From: Psychrobacillus glaciei
Lineage (GTDB): Bacteria; Bacillota; Bacilli; Bacillales_A; Planococcaceae
Direction: 5' to 3'
Length of the DNA: 64,000 bases
Assembly: GCF_008973485.1 (NCBI RefSeq)
Contig: NZ_CP031223.1
Coordinates: 992,001-1,056,000 of the forward strand
Each line of letters begins with the position of its first letter. Position 1 is the stretch's first letter. Made by a program: the position numbers and the translations under genes. This document shows positions 53,993 to 63,000 of this stretch, piece by piece. The notes beneath the pieces are model-generated. The model ran no database searches. It saw only the letters and a program-made list of their open reading frames with translations, and was not told the DNA's origin.

Positions 53993-56524
53993 ATGAAAAA
54001 AATAATAGCATCTTCTGTTTTAGCAACTTCTGTCCTTATGCCAATCAATGTTCTAGGGAGCACTCCACTATCTACTTACGCAGCCTCCAGTCAAACGGTT
54101 GTAATAGACCAACTTGTCGGGAAAAAAGCTTTACTTACAGCTTCAAACGTCAACGTAAGAAAAGGAGCCGGAACCGAGTTTAATAGTATTTCTAAAGTAC
54201 ATACAGGTCAAATTGTCTCCGTTCTTGCTACTGAAAAAAATAGTAAAGGCGAGATTTGGTACAAAGTTTCCTATAATTCTACAGAAGGTTGGATTATTAG
54301 CGATTTTTTGAAAGCAGCAACTACTGCTGTAAAGAGTAGCACTACAACTTCTGGTACTTCTTATGCTGGAACAACTCAAAAAATAGGGAAAAATGCCGCA
54401 AATATGAGAAGTGGTGCAACAACTTCTTATAAAGTAGTAGCTACAATCCCAGTAGGCACTTCATTGAAAATAGTTAGTGCATTTACAAATGCCCAAAATG
54501 AAGTATGGTTTAACGTAGATTACAAAGGTAAAAAAGGTTGGGTGACATCTGACTTATTTGTGCTGAATGCAACCGCGGGAGAAACAGCAACATTGATGAA
54601 AGTAGTCAACCAAACAACGATTCATAAAGGTGCTACTAAAAATTATGACGTCGTTTCTACTGCTAAACCTGGAACAACACTTGTAATCCATCAAGAGTTT
54701 ACGAATGCCTTGAACGAAAAGTGGGTACAAGTAACCTATGCTACAGGAAAAAAAGGTTGGATGCTTGCGTCAGCTTTTGAAGAAGCGTCAATCGCAAACA
54801 AAGTGATTATTAAACAAACTTCTGTCTATTCCGGTGCAACTACGAACTATAAAACGGTTGCAACATTAGCTGTAGGTACAAAACTTTCGATTTTCCAAGA
54901 GTTTACAAATGCTTCAAAAGAAAAATGGTATCAAATATCCTATGCGGTTGGTAAAAAAGGTTGGGTTCCTGCAGATTCATTTGAAAGTGTTTCATCAATT
55001 CCTGAAAATCCATCAACCGAATTACCCCCTGTAGATGAGAGCAATCATGTGGTAATTGATACGAATATAAAAGTTTCAGTACCAGTTGCCAATATGCGTT
55101 CAGGGCCAGGAATTAATTTTGATGTCGTGACACAATCCAAACAAAATGATGAATTTGTATCAACCGAATATGCAACAGATGCAATTCAAGAAAAATGGTA
55201 CAAAGTGAGCACCAGCAATGGAGATGCATGGATACATCAATCTGTTATTTCCATAGTAGAAAATACGGATGAAATCCCAGATTTTGATGAAACAGGGGTA
55301 ATTAAACGATTTAATGCATTAATGTATACGGATAGTTCTTTTAATTCTAAAGTAATACTAGGATTACCAAAAAGCACAACCTTTTCTATGATTAATCAAA
55401 TAATCTCTGATGGCACTTCTTGGATAAATATTCGTACATCTCAAGGCGTTGAAGGTTGGATTCCAGACTTTGAAATAAATGATGATATTCCAACGATGTT
55501 TGGGACGAAAACTTCTACTGTTTATAGTGGAGCAAGCGAAACATCTAAAAAAGTAGATACAATTAATTTGAACTCTCCTGTAAGAGTATTACGTACATTA
55601 AATAGTTGGGTAAATATTGAAACACAAAGTGGAAAAAGAGGATGGATTCAAGCATCTGTATTATCAAATGGTTCACCAATCCAATTAATAAATGGTAGAA
55701 CAGAAGTAAGAAATGGGCAAGACTATCTTGTATGGACTAAACCGTCTAAATTTAAGTTGACCTATACAATGCCATCTTCCAATGTATTAAGAGTGTATGG
55801 TAATCTATCTCAAATTAACGAGATTAAATCAAAAATTACTGGTGTCGACAATATGAAGATCGAACAAGTAGCTGGTGGTACATCTGTTTTATTAATAACC
55901 TTCAATGCTAATTATACGTACACGATTCGAGATTCTGATAAAGAACTGACGATTAAAGTAGTACCAAAAGGCTTAGTAGGAAAGAAAATTATTGTGGACG
56001 CGGGGCACGGTGCAAAGGATCCAGGGGCTGTAGGACCTAAGAAGACAAAAGAAAAAGATGTAACGCTTGCGACAGCTAAGGCATTGAAAGCGGAATTAGA
56101 GGCTGCAGGGGCAACGGTTGTCCTAACTAGAAGTACAGACGTATTTTTGGAATTAAAAGAGCGTACAGATATTGCTAATAAATCAGATTACGATGCATTT
56201 ATTAGTATCCATGCAGACTCATTTAATGCAACTTCTAAGGGAACTACTACTTATTACAACGCGACCGTGAACTTTAATGGTCCGAAGAGCTTAACGCTTG
56301 CAAAGAGTATTCAATCAGATTTAGTGAAAACAATCGGTACTTACAATAAAGGAGTTAAAGAACAACTTTTTTATGTCAATCGTATGAATGAGCTTCCTTC
56401 TGTATTAGTAGAACTAGCGTATATATCCAATCCTACTGAAGAAGCACAATTAGCTTCTGTAGCCTTCCAAAAGAATGCAGCAGCAGGAATTCGAAAAGGT
56501 TTAGAAAACTATTTCAATCAATAA
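53993..56524 (+). CDS. N-acetylmuramoyl-L-alanine amidase with seven SH3-like repeats
   Basis: An 843-residue secreted autolysin. Order: signal peptide (about 1-31), seven SH3b-type repeats (roughly 45-560, each ending in a GW/AW-I/V/M-x-x-x pattern such as GWIISDFL, GWVTSDLF, GWMLASAF, GWVPADSF, AWIHQSVI, GWIPDFEI and GWIQASVL), an AMIN-like beta segment (about 570-655), and an Amidase_3 domain (about 660-843). Zinc and catalytic residues are seen in VDAGHGAKDPGAVG, KEKDVTLA, SIHADSF and VELAYISN. The enzyme cuts the bond between muramic acid and stem peptide. It leads an operon with an SH3 protein and a SpoIID/LytB protein, like lytC-lytB, but with SH3 repeats in place of LytC's wall-binding repeats. 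GGAGG precedes the ATG. Confidence 0.93.
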   Translation: MKKIIASSVLATSVLMPINVLGSTPLSTYAASSQTVVIDQLVGKKALLTASNVNVRKGAGTEFNSISKVHTGQIVSVLATEKNSKGEIWYKVSYNSTEGWIISDFLKAATTAVKSSTTTSGTSYAGTTQKIGKNAANMRSGATTSYKVVATIPVGTSLKIVSAFTNAQNEVWFNVDYKGKKGWVTSDLFVLNATAGETATLMKVVNQTTIHKGATKNYDVVSTAKPGTTLVIHQEFTNALNEKWVQVTYATGKKGWMLASAFEEASIANKVIIKQTSVYSGATTNYKTVATLAVGTKLSIFQEFTNASKEKWYQISYAVGKKGWVPADSFESVSSIPENPSTELPPVDESNHVVIDTNIKVSVPVANMRSGPGINFDVVTQSKQNDEFVSTEYATDAIQEKWYKVSTSNGDAWIHQSVISIVENTDEIPDFDETGVIKRFNALMYTDSSFNSKVILGLPKSTTFSMINQIISDGTSWINIRTSQGVEGWIPDFEINDDIPTMFGTKTSTVYSGASETSKKVDTINLNSPVRVLRTLNSWVNIETQSGKRGWIQASVLSNGSPIQLINGRTEVRNGQDYLVWTKPSKFKLTYTMPSSNVLRVYGNLSQINEIKSKITGVDNMKIEQVAGGTSVLLITFNANYTYTIRDSDKELTIKVVPKGLVGKKIIVDAGHGAKDPGAVGPKKTKEKDVTLATAKALKAELEAAGATVVLTRSTDVFLELKERTDIANKSDYDAFISIHADSFNATSKGTTTYYNATVNFNGPKSLTLAKSIQSDLVKTIGTYNKGVKEQLFYVNRMNELPSVLVELAYISNPTEEAQLASVAFQKNAAAGIRKGLENYFNQ

Positions 56525-56539
56525 GAGGGAGGAAGGTAC

Positions 56540-57250
56540 ATGATGAAGAAAAAGTTAATAGGTGCATTTGCTACTATTCTAGGTCTTAGTTTAATAGTTT
56601 CTATGTTTATTCCTACATCTACAAAAGCGGATTCCAATTTACTTTTGGCATCTGTTGAATGGGTACAAGCACAGTTAAATCCATTACAAACGAAAGTAAA
56701 TACCTTAGAAAAACAGCTTGCTGATCAAGATGCAATGATTAAACAATTACAAAAAGCAGTTGCGGAAGGCGGTAATGTGGTTGTAACACCACCAACTACT
56801 ACAGTACCAGATGGGTCTACGGATTCTCCAAAAGTAGTGTACACATCTGCGAGTAATGTAAAAGTGCATAGTGGTGCATCACGTGATTATAAGGTTTTAG
56901 CAACTTTTGGAGCTGATAAAGCCCTAACTGTCATTGATCAATTTAAATCAGCTACTGGATTGTGGTATCGTGTTGAAGTATCTTCTACTGTAAAAGGTTG
57001 GGTATTTTCAGGAGATGTTACAACAACTAAACCTACTAGCTATATACCCACAAATGTAATAGCTAAACAAGCTGTCAACGTAAGGAAAGGTGCAACAACA
57101 AACTATCAATCACTTGAATTGGTAGCAAAAGGGTCCACCTTAAAATATTTAGGGTCATTCAAAAATGCGAGTGGCGAAACATGGTACAATGTGCAAACCG
57201 CAAAAGGAATTAAAGGTTGGGTGCTAAGTACGCTAACTGAGGTGAAATAA
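56540..57250 (+). CDS. Secreted coiled-coil protein with two SH3-like domains
   Basis: A 236-residue exported protein: signal peptide (1-30, ending TKA), a predicted coiled coil (about 45-75, LNPLQTKVNTLEKQLADQD), a Thr/Pro-rich linker, then two SH3b-type domains (about 97-155 and 168-236) of the same type as those in the preceding amidase (VRKGATTNYQSLE...TWYNVQT..GIKGWVLS). It probably binds wall or links the amidase to its modifier. It lies 15 bp after the amidase gene and its stop adjoins the next start. Confidence 0.85.
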   Translation: MMKKKLIGAFATILGLSLIVSMFIPTSTKADSNLLLASVEWVQAQLNPLQTKVNTLEKQLADQDAMIKQLQKAVAEGGNVVVTPPTTTVPDGSTDSPKVVYTSASNVKVHSGASRDYKVLATFGADKALTVIDQFKSATGLWYRVEVSSTVKGWVFSGDVTTTKPTSYIPTNVIAKQAVNVRKGATTNYQSLELVAKGSTLKYLGSFKNASGETWYNVQTAKGIKGWVLSTLTEVK

Positions 57251-58786
57251 ATGTTCAAATTAGGACGGACCGTTTTATCTGTAGCGATACTTAGTTTCTT
57301 GTCAGCAAATACTGCGTTTGCATATTCACAAGAAAGTTATCCAAAACAAGTATCCGTGGAAGTACATTCCGCATCTTCCACATCACTAAATTTAAATGGC
57401 GTATACAAATTAGAAAACTTAACAACAAAAGAAATGTTCTTTGCGCTTCCAAATACACCGGTTACGTTCTCGCAGGTAAATGGGGAAGTATCTATTTATC
57501 AAATAGGCGCAACAATGTATTCTGCAAATGGATATGCTTTACATGCTTTAACTGGCAATGAAAAAATGGTCGTGTTCACTGCGGATGTAGATGGTAAAAA
57601 AGGTGCTACTGCAGATTATGAAGTAGTAAAAGCATACAAAGCATTTCAAGGTGCATATCTTGTAAATGAATTTACAAATGCAGCTGGTGAACTTTGGTAC
57701 TCCGTTACGGATGAACAAGGAGTTTCTTCATGGGTACCTGCTTCAAGTGCTACCGTTGGATCCTTTGTAAATCAGCCTCTTGGCAAGACACCATCTGGGA
57801 CACAGTACCGAGGCAGCTTTAGTGTTGTAAAATCCGGTGCAAATGTACAAATTGCCAACAGACTGGATTTAGAAAACTATTTGAAAGGTGTTATTCCGAA
57901 CGAATCACCTGCTTCTTGGCATATTGAAGCATTAAAAGCACAAGCAGTAGCTGCACGAAGCTATACGTTAAGTAAATCCGGGATACTAAGTAGTACAACA
58001 AAAGACCAAATGTACAAAGGATATTCTTCGGAACAAAAGAGTACAAATTCAGCAGTGGATGCAACAACTGGTTTAGTGATTAAATCTACTGGAAAGCTAG
58101 TTCAAGCATATTATTATTCTACTAGTGGTGGCAGAACTGCCAATATTGGCGAAGCATGGGATACAGCCCAAGTGCCATATTTCGTCTCAGTAGATGATTC
58201 AATCGAAAAATCTCCCTATAGTAATTGGATCGTCAGCATTCCCGCTTCCAATATTTTAACGAAGTTTGGATTTAATGCATCTACTGATCAATTACTAGAT
58301 GTGAAGATTACAAAAGGTGGATCTAACGGGGAAGTAACAGCCGTATCGATTGTTACTTCTGCTGGTGAAAAAACAATCAAAGGTAATGAAACAGTCATGC
58401 GCGGTGTATTTTTAGATGCCAACAATGCATCTTTAAAATCAAACTGGTTTGATATTAATTTCACAAAACCAACTGGTGCAGCAAACCTTGCTATACAGAA
58501 AGTAACTGGCACAACCGCTGTTAATTCTTTAACAAATATGCAAGTTCAAACAGCAACCGGGATCGAGACGATACCAAGTGGAGCGGTCTCCATTCAAACA
58601 AATGAAGGAATTGTCTCCACAACAGCATCAACTCCCGGCATCCAATCTATTACCGTCAACGGAAAAGGCTACGGCCATCGAATCGGCATGAGTCAATATG
58701 GTGCCAAAGCCCGCGCAGATGCAGGCTGGACATATGACCGCATCCTTAAACACTATTACCAAGGCGTAACAATTGAAAAGTACTAA
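57251..58786 (+). CDS. SpoIID/LytB-domain secreted protein
   Basis: A 511-residue exported protein with a signal peptide (1-24). An SH3-like stretch (about 110-175, KAYKAFQGAYLVNEFTNAAGELWYSV) precedes the SpoIID/LytB domain (about 190-510): RLDLENYLKGVIPNES, ALKAQAVAARSYTLSK, YYYSTSGGRTANI, and the closing KGYGHRIGMSQYGAKARA. SpoIID relatives are lytic transglycosylases acting on denuded glycan, and LytB stimulates the amidase LytC, so this gene and the upstream amidase probably act together. GAGGTGAA inside the preceding gene serves as ribosome site. A terminator follows the stop. Confidence 0.92.
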   Translation: MFKLGRTVLSVAILSFLSANTAFAYSQESYPKQVSVEVHSASSTSLNLNGVYKLENLTTKEMFFALPNTPVTFSQVNGEVSIYQIGATMYSANGYALHALTGNEKMVVFTADVDGKKGATADYEVVKAYKAFQGAYLVNEFTNAAGELWYSVTDEQGVSSWVPASSATVGSFVNQPLGKTPSGTQYRGSFSVVKSGANVQIANRLDLENYLKGVIPNESPASWHIEALKAQAVAARSYTLSKSGILSSTTKDQMYKGYSSEQKSTNSAVDATTGLVIKSTGKLVQAYYYSTSGGRTANIGEAWDTAQVPYFVSVDDSIEKSPYSNWIVSIPASNILTKFGFNASTDQLLDVKITKGGSNGEVTAVSIVTSAGEKTIKGNETVMRGVFLDANNASLKSNWFDINFTKPTGAANLAIQKVTGTTAVNSLTNMQVQTATGIETIPSGAVSIQTNEGIVSTTASTPGIQSITVNGKGYGHRIGMSQYGAKARADAGWTYDRILKHYYQGVTIEKY

Positions 58787-58788
58787 CC

Positions 58789-58822
58789 AAAAGGTGACCA
58801 ACTTAACTTGGTCACCTTTTTT
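58789..58822 (+). terminator. Rho-independent terminator of the amidase operon
   Basis: AAAAGGTGACCAA and TTGGTCACCTTTT pair around CTTAAC, then Ts. It lies directly after the SpoIID/LytB gene. Confidence 0.9.
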
Positions 58823-58869
58823 GTATAGGTAAAAATTCACATTAAATGGTTAAGGGAGACCTAATACGG

Positions 58870-58969
58870 GTGAAAGCAACTCAATTAGTATGGAGAGCAA
58901 CCAATTAATCCATGAGAGTAACCAATTCAAATAAAGAGCAACCAATTCGGCCATGAGAGCAACCAATTT
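58870..58969. repeat. Short tandem array of GAGAGCAACCAATT units
   Basis: Five imperfect units (GAAAGCAACTCAATT, GAGAGCAACCAATT, GAGAGTAACCAATT, AAGAGCAACCAATT, GAGAGCAACCAATT) spaced 19-24 bp, in the 58823-59064 gap after the amidase operon terminator. No coding sense. The rest of the gap shows nothing. Confidence 0.8.
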
Positions 58970-59064
58970 ATTCGTAAGCCCGCCAACTGGGCAAATTCAG
59001 AGGGTTCAGCATAGAAACAGTGGAATTAATTGTAACTAAATAACGATAAATGGCTGAACGCGAC

Positions 59065-59108
59065 AAAAGCCGTCTCTTAGTCTAAATGCAACTTAAGAGA
59101 CGGCTTTC
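59065..59108 (-). terminator. Rho-independent terminator of the CAP gene
   Basis: AAAAGCCGTCTCTTA and TAAGAGACGGCTTT pair around a 14-nt loop; leftward it is followed by TTTT. It lies 3 bp past the CAP gene stop. Confidence 0.87.
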
Positions 59109-59111
59109 TAT

Positions 59112-60284
59112 TTAAGGCTTTATAAAGTTTTCCGTATAGTAGGGAATTGAGCCATATGTCCATTTGGCAAAATGAACACCAACCCCTAGTTGGGTATAAT
59201 TGGTACTAATAATATTTTTACGGTGGCCAAGCGAGTTCATTAATGCCTCGTGGGCAAAATAAGGATTCGAGTAGCCCATGGCGATATTCTCTCCGGCATT
59301 TCGGAAAAGTATTCCTCCATTCTTCAACCGGTCAAAAGGTGATTCACCGCGCAGATTATCGTGGTTGAAATAATCATTTTCTCCCATGTCCAAACTATGT
59401 TTGCGAGCAACATTTGAGATGCTAGTAGAATACTGTAAGATGGAAACTCCTTGTGCTTTTCTTTCGGCGTTTGTTAATTCAAATAAAAGTGATTCGTAAC
59501 TGGATTCTAAGCTGCTTGATTTTGGTGGGTATAGATTTGAATTTCTATTAATTAATTCTTGATCAATTAATAATATTGCAGAGACTTTATTATCATTATG
59601 TACATCGATAAAAAAGTTAGCTTCGTAAGTTGGTAATTTATACGTAATAATTTCAATCGGATAGGTGTTACCGGTTGTTTCGTATTGGTTTCCTAATTTA
59701 CTTTCGATTTGGCTGACGGTGTTAGTAATTGAAATACCATTAAATTGATAGTTTTTATCTTTTGTATAAAGCGAAGCGATTTTATTGTTTAAATAACTAA
59801 TTGCGTAAAAGTTATTATACTTTTGGTGATAAATAGATGTTGATGCATTAAATTCATTTGTTACGGTTCTTTTTGCCGTTCCTAACTCTGATAAAACAGA
59901 AGTAATCGAGTCACCAACAGTAAACGAAGTTCGAGCAGTTCTTACACAATTGAGTTGGCTCATTTTTTCTTTGGATGGTGTTTGGTATAAAATGGTTGAA
60001 TCGTTTTTTATTACTAACCCTCCACCTAAATGAAAGTAAGCTCCTTTATTTACATACACGCGAAAATTTTCACCGACTATTACCTTTCTATAAACTTCAA
60101 AGTTGCCATTCACATTTTTAAAAATGGCCGTCGGTTTTTGAATGATCACTCGACCGATTTGCCCCGATTTTAGTTCGACTCCATCCCAAGAAACGATACT
60201 TGGACAATCCGCAGCTGCAAACGAACTAGGTGGACCTATACTTATACTTACAAGGAACACTAATATTACGATAAATTTTTTCAT
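59112..60284 (-). CDS. Secreted CAP-domain protein with shared N-terminal domain
   Basis: A 390-residue exported protein. Order: signal peptide (1-24, ending FAA); a 75-residue domain (about 28-100: WDGVELKSGQIGRV, RKVIVGENFRVYVN, LGGGLVI, YQTPSKEKMSQL) that matches the N-terminus of the phosphodiester glycosidase at 32279-34783; a CAP-associated region (about 110-240); and a C-terminal CAP/SCP domain (about 265-388) with LLFELTNAERKAQG, HSLDMGENDYFNHDN, NAGENIAMGYSNP and MNSLGHRKNI. CAP proteins of this YkwD-like type are common on bacilli; their activity is not settled. It is transcribed leftward on its own, convergent with the amidase operon. GGGGTGG precedes the ATG. Confidence 0.88.
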   Translation of the reverse strand: MKKFIVILVFLVSISIGPPSSFAAADCPSIVSWDGVELKSGQIGRVIIQKPTAIFKNVNGNFEVYRKVIVGENFRVYVNKGAYFHLGGGLVIKNDSTILYQTPSKEKMSQLNCVRTARTSFTVGDSITSVLSELGTAKRTVTNEFNASTSIYHQKYNNFYAISYLNNKIASLYTKDKNYQFNGISITNTVSQIESKLGNQYETTGNTYPIEIITYKLPTYEANFFIDVHNDNKVSAILLIDQELINRNSNLYPPKSSSLESSYESLLFELTNAERKAQGVSILQYSTSISNVARKHSLDMGENDYFNHDNLRGESPFDRLKNGGILFRNAGENIAMGYSNPYFAHEALMNSLGHRKNIISTNYTQLGVGVHFAKWTYGSIPYYTENFIKP

Positions 60285-60314
60285 GTATTTACCACCCCTT
60301 GTAAAAAGTATAAA

Positions 60315-60950
60315 TCAATTTACTTCAAATTCCAAAAACTCTTTTTCGACAATTTCGATTTTTGCTTGTCCATTTGTTATTTCAGACATCCAATCTAAAA
60401 ACTTCGCCTCTTCTTTTGCTATTGTATAGACAAAAACTTCGACAGAATCTGCATAGTTTATTTCTTTAAGAGGATAATCAGAGCTTCGTACTTCATTTTC
60501 AACTTTTCCTAACCAACTGTAGTCAATGGATACTTTCATCAAGTGATGAAGCTTACGTTCGACAACTTTTGCTACATCAATACCTTGTGTTGTCGCTTTA
60601 CCATAAGCGCGAATGAGGCCACCCCCCCCAAGTTTTATGCCCCCAAAATATCTAGTCACCACTACGACTGTATCTTTGAGTCCTTGTTTTTTAAGGACTT
60701 CTAACATTGGAAATCCTGCAGTGCCACTAGGTTCGCCGTCATCATTCGCTTTTTGGATATGATCATGCTCACCAATTATGTAAGCCGAACAGTTATGATT
60801 GGCATCTTTATGCTTTTGTTTGATAAGATGAATAAAACCAAGTGCTTCCTCCTCAGTTTCGGCTCGCTCCACATACGTGAGAAAACGTGATTTTTGGATA
60901 ATAATCTCACTTTTACCAGAATCTTTGACAGTTAGGTAGTCGTTTCTCAT
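60315..60950 (-). CDS. yvyE: YigZ/IMPACT-family protein
   Basis: A 211-residue UPF0029/IMPACT-family protein: KSRFLTYVERAETEEEALGFI, HNCSAYIIGE, NDDGEPSGTAGFPMLEVL and VTRYFGGIKLGGGGLIRAYGKA are the family hallmarks; the C-terminal 60 residues form the usual ferredoxin-like domain. Its cellular role is not firmly known. It diverges from degS, 140 bp away, exactly as in B. subtilis, which supports the name. GGAGG lies about 11 nt before the ATG. Confidence 0.92.
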   Translation of the reverse strand: MRNDYLTVKDSGKSEIIIQKSRFLTYVERAETEEEALGFIHLIKQKHKDANHNCSAYIIGEHDHIQKANDDGEPSGTAGFPMLEVLKKQGLKDTVVVVTRYFGGIKLGGGGLIRAYGKATTQGIDVAKVVERKLHHLMKVSIDYSWLGKVENEVRSSDYPLKEINYADSVEVFVYTIAKEEAKFLDWMSEITNGQAKIEIVEKEFLEFEVN

Positions 60951-61022
60951 TTATAAATTGTCCTCCTCGAATTAATTGAAATATAGTTGTAAACTAATTT
61001 TAATTTATTTTTAGTATATAAG

Positions 61023-61031
61023 TGCTATAAT
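61023..61031 (+). promoter_or_regulatory. Extended -10 promoter element for degS
   Basis: TGCTATAAT is a full extended -10. No good -35 is visible 17 bp upstream. It lies 60 bp ahead of the degS start. Confidence 0.5.
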
Positions 61032-61090
61032 AGGGTTTGTCAGTAAGAATGAATGTAGTCTCATTTATCCAAACAAAGGAGAAATAGCAG

Positions 61091-62236
61091 ATGACGAAAA
61101 AGAACCTTGAAGCACAATCGTTAGATGTTATTTTCGATCGAATGGTAGAAGTCATGGACCATTCGAAAAAGGATATTTTCATTATAAGCGAACAAAGTCG
61201 AGAAAACTTCAATGAAATGAAAGTTGAGTTAGAAATAATTCGTGGAGACATTGAAGCAGTCATTATTGAAGCTGATTTGTTAGAATCAAAATCGAAATTA
61301 GCTAGAAACCGCTTAGCAGAAGTATCCAAAAACTTTGAAACGTACGATGAACCCCAAATACGAAATGCATACGAAACTGCGAATGAAATTCAAATTAATC
61401 TACTCATCAAACGAGCAGAAGAAAGACAACTTAGAAACCGAAGAGACGAATTAGAGCGTAGACTCCAAGGTCTTCTCGAAATGATTGAGAGGGCAGATCA
61501 GCTCGTTAATCAAGTAAATATAGTGATCAATTATTTAACTACTGATTTAAAAGAAGTTGGAGAAGCGCTTGAAAATGCAAAAATTAAACAAGATTTCACT
61601 TTGAAAATTATTGAGGCTCAAGAGGAAGAACGCAAAAGACTTTCTCGTGAAATACATGACGGTCCCGCCCAAATGCTTGCGAATGTGTTACTAAGAACAG
61701 ATTTAATCAATCTTACATATCAGCAGCGAGGTGGAGAGGAAGCAATGAAAGAGATTGTCGAACTAAAAGAGATGGTTCGAAATGCACTTTCAGAAGTTCG
61801 TCGAATTATTTATGATCTTCGCCCTATGGCCCTTGATGATTTGGGACTTGTGCCCACACTTAGAAAGTATTTATCAACTATAGAAGAATACAATCCAAGA
61901 AGTACAATAAATTTTCAATCGTATGGAGTAGAACAAAGATTGCATACTAATTTTGAAATTTCCATTTTCCGTCTAATACAGGAATCTTTAACAAACGGTT
62001 TGAAACACGGGAAATTTAAAGAGGCATGGGTTAAAATTGAATGGTTGAAACAAAAAATAAATTTAATCGTCAAAGATAATGGGATAGGTTTTGATCCAAA
62101 TGTGGCAAAAGATAAATCATTTGGTTTAATCGGTATGCGCGAGCGAGTTGAATTGCTAGAAGGAACGATGAAAATTATTTCATCCCCTGGCAATGGTACA
62201 AGCCTTTTGTTTAGTATCCCAATAAATGAGGAATAA
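61091..62236 (+). CDS. degS: Cytoplasmic sensor histidine kinase DegS
   Basis: A 381-residue soluble kinase: an N-terminal helical sensor/coiled-coil region (1-170), then the HisKA_3 box EEERKRLSREIHDGPAQ with the phosphorylated His at 189, the same number as in B. subtilis DegS. The ATPase part shows QESLTNGLKHGKF, DNGIGFDPN and FGLIGMRERVELL. DegS phosphorylates DegU and controls exoenzymes, motility and competence. There is no membrane segment. GGAG precedes the ATG. It is followed by degU after 32 bp. Confidence 0.95.
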   Translation: MTKKNLEAQSLDVIFDRMVEVMDHSKKDIFIISEQSRENFNEMKVELEIIRGDIEAVIIEADLLESKSKLARNRLAEVSKNFETYDEPQIRNAYETANEIQINLLIKRAEERQLRNRRDELERRLQGLLEMIERADQLVNQVNIVINYLTTDLKEVGEALENAKIKQDFTLKIIEAQEEERKRLSREIHDGPAQMLANVLLRTDLINLTYQQRGGEEAMKEIVELKEMVRNALSEVRRIIYDLRPMALDDLGLVPTLRKYLSTIEEYNPRSTINFQSYGVEQRLHTNFEISIFRLIQESLTNGLKHGKFKEAWVKIEWLKQKINLIVKDNGIGFDPNVAKDKSFGLIGMRERVELLEGTMKIISSPGNGTSLLFSIPINEE

Positions 62237-62268
62237 TAATACAGTAGTTTTTCTAGGAGGAAATGACA

Positions 62269-62943
62269 ATGACCAAAATAATCATTATAGATGACCACCA
62301 ACTTTTTAGAGAAGGGGTTAAACGAATTTTAGACTTTGAAGATTCATTTGAAGTAATCGCAGAAGGAAACGACGGCAATGATGTCCTTCGTTTATACGAA
62401 CAATACCTTCCAGAAGTTGTGCTAATGGATATCAATATGCCTACCAAAAATGGTGTGGATGCAACAGCTGAACTAATCGAAAAATACCCAGATGCTAAAG
62501 TAATCATGCTTTCCATCCATGACGATGAATCTTACGTAACGCACGCATTAAAAACTGGCGCACTAGGATACATGCTAAAAGAAATGGATGCAAACGCAAT
62601 CGTCGCAGCTATTAAAGTAGTAGCAAAAGGTGGATCCTACTTACATCCGAAAGTAACACGCAACCTAGTTTCAGAATTCCGTCGCCTAAGCGAACGTGAA
62701 AATAAAGGAAACTTCCACCAAACTGAAATTCGACGCCCATTCCATTTATTAACAAAGCGCGAATGCGAAGTACTCCAACTTTTAACCGATGGACAAAGTA
62801 ACCGCACAATCGGCGAAACCCTATTCATCTCTGAAAAAACAGTTAAAAACCACGTATCCAGCATTCTTCAAAAAATGAACGTAAACGACCGCACCCAAGC
62901 AGTCGTAACCGGCATCAAAAATGGCTGGGTCGAAGTACGATAA
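62269..62943 (+). CDS. degU: Response regulator DegU
   Basis: A 224-residue NarL/LuxR-type regulator. The receiver begins [19 protein letters not shown], with phospho-acceptor Asp54 in [11 protein letters not shown] and [20 protein letters not shown]; the DNA-binding helix-turn-helix is [18 protein letters not shown]...[16 protein letters not shown]. It matches B. subtilis DegU nearly end to end. The ATG at 62269 is chosen because AGGAGG lies 8 nt upstream; an in-frame ATG at 62263 is only 2 nt from it. Terminator after the stop. Confidence 0.96.
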   Translation: MTKIIIIDDHQLFREGVKRILDFEDSFEVIAEGNDGNDVLRLYEQYLPEVVLMDINMPTKNGVDATAELIEKYPDAKVIMLSIHDDESYVTHALKTGALGYMLKEMDANAIVAAIKVVAKGGSYLHPKVTRNLVSEFRRLSERENKGNFHQTEIRRPFHLLTKRECEVLQLLTDGQSNRTIGETLFISEKTVKNHVSSILQKMNVNDRTQAVVTGIKNGWVEVR

Positions 62944-62948
62944 TAGTG

Positions 62949-62982
62949 AACCCTCTTGCGTGAATGTGCAAGAGGGTTTTTT
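62949..62982 (+). terminator. Rho-independent terminator of degSU
   Basis: AACCCTCTTGC and GCAAGAGGGTT pair around an 8-nt loop, then TTTT. Confidence 0.92.
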
Positions 62983-63000
62983 GTTGATGAGCGAGTGTTT

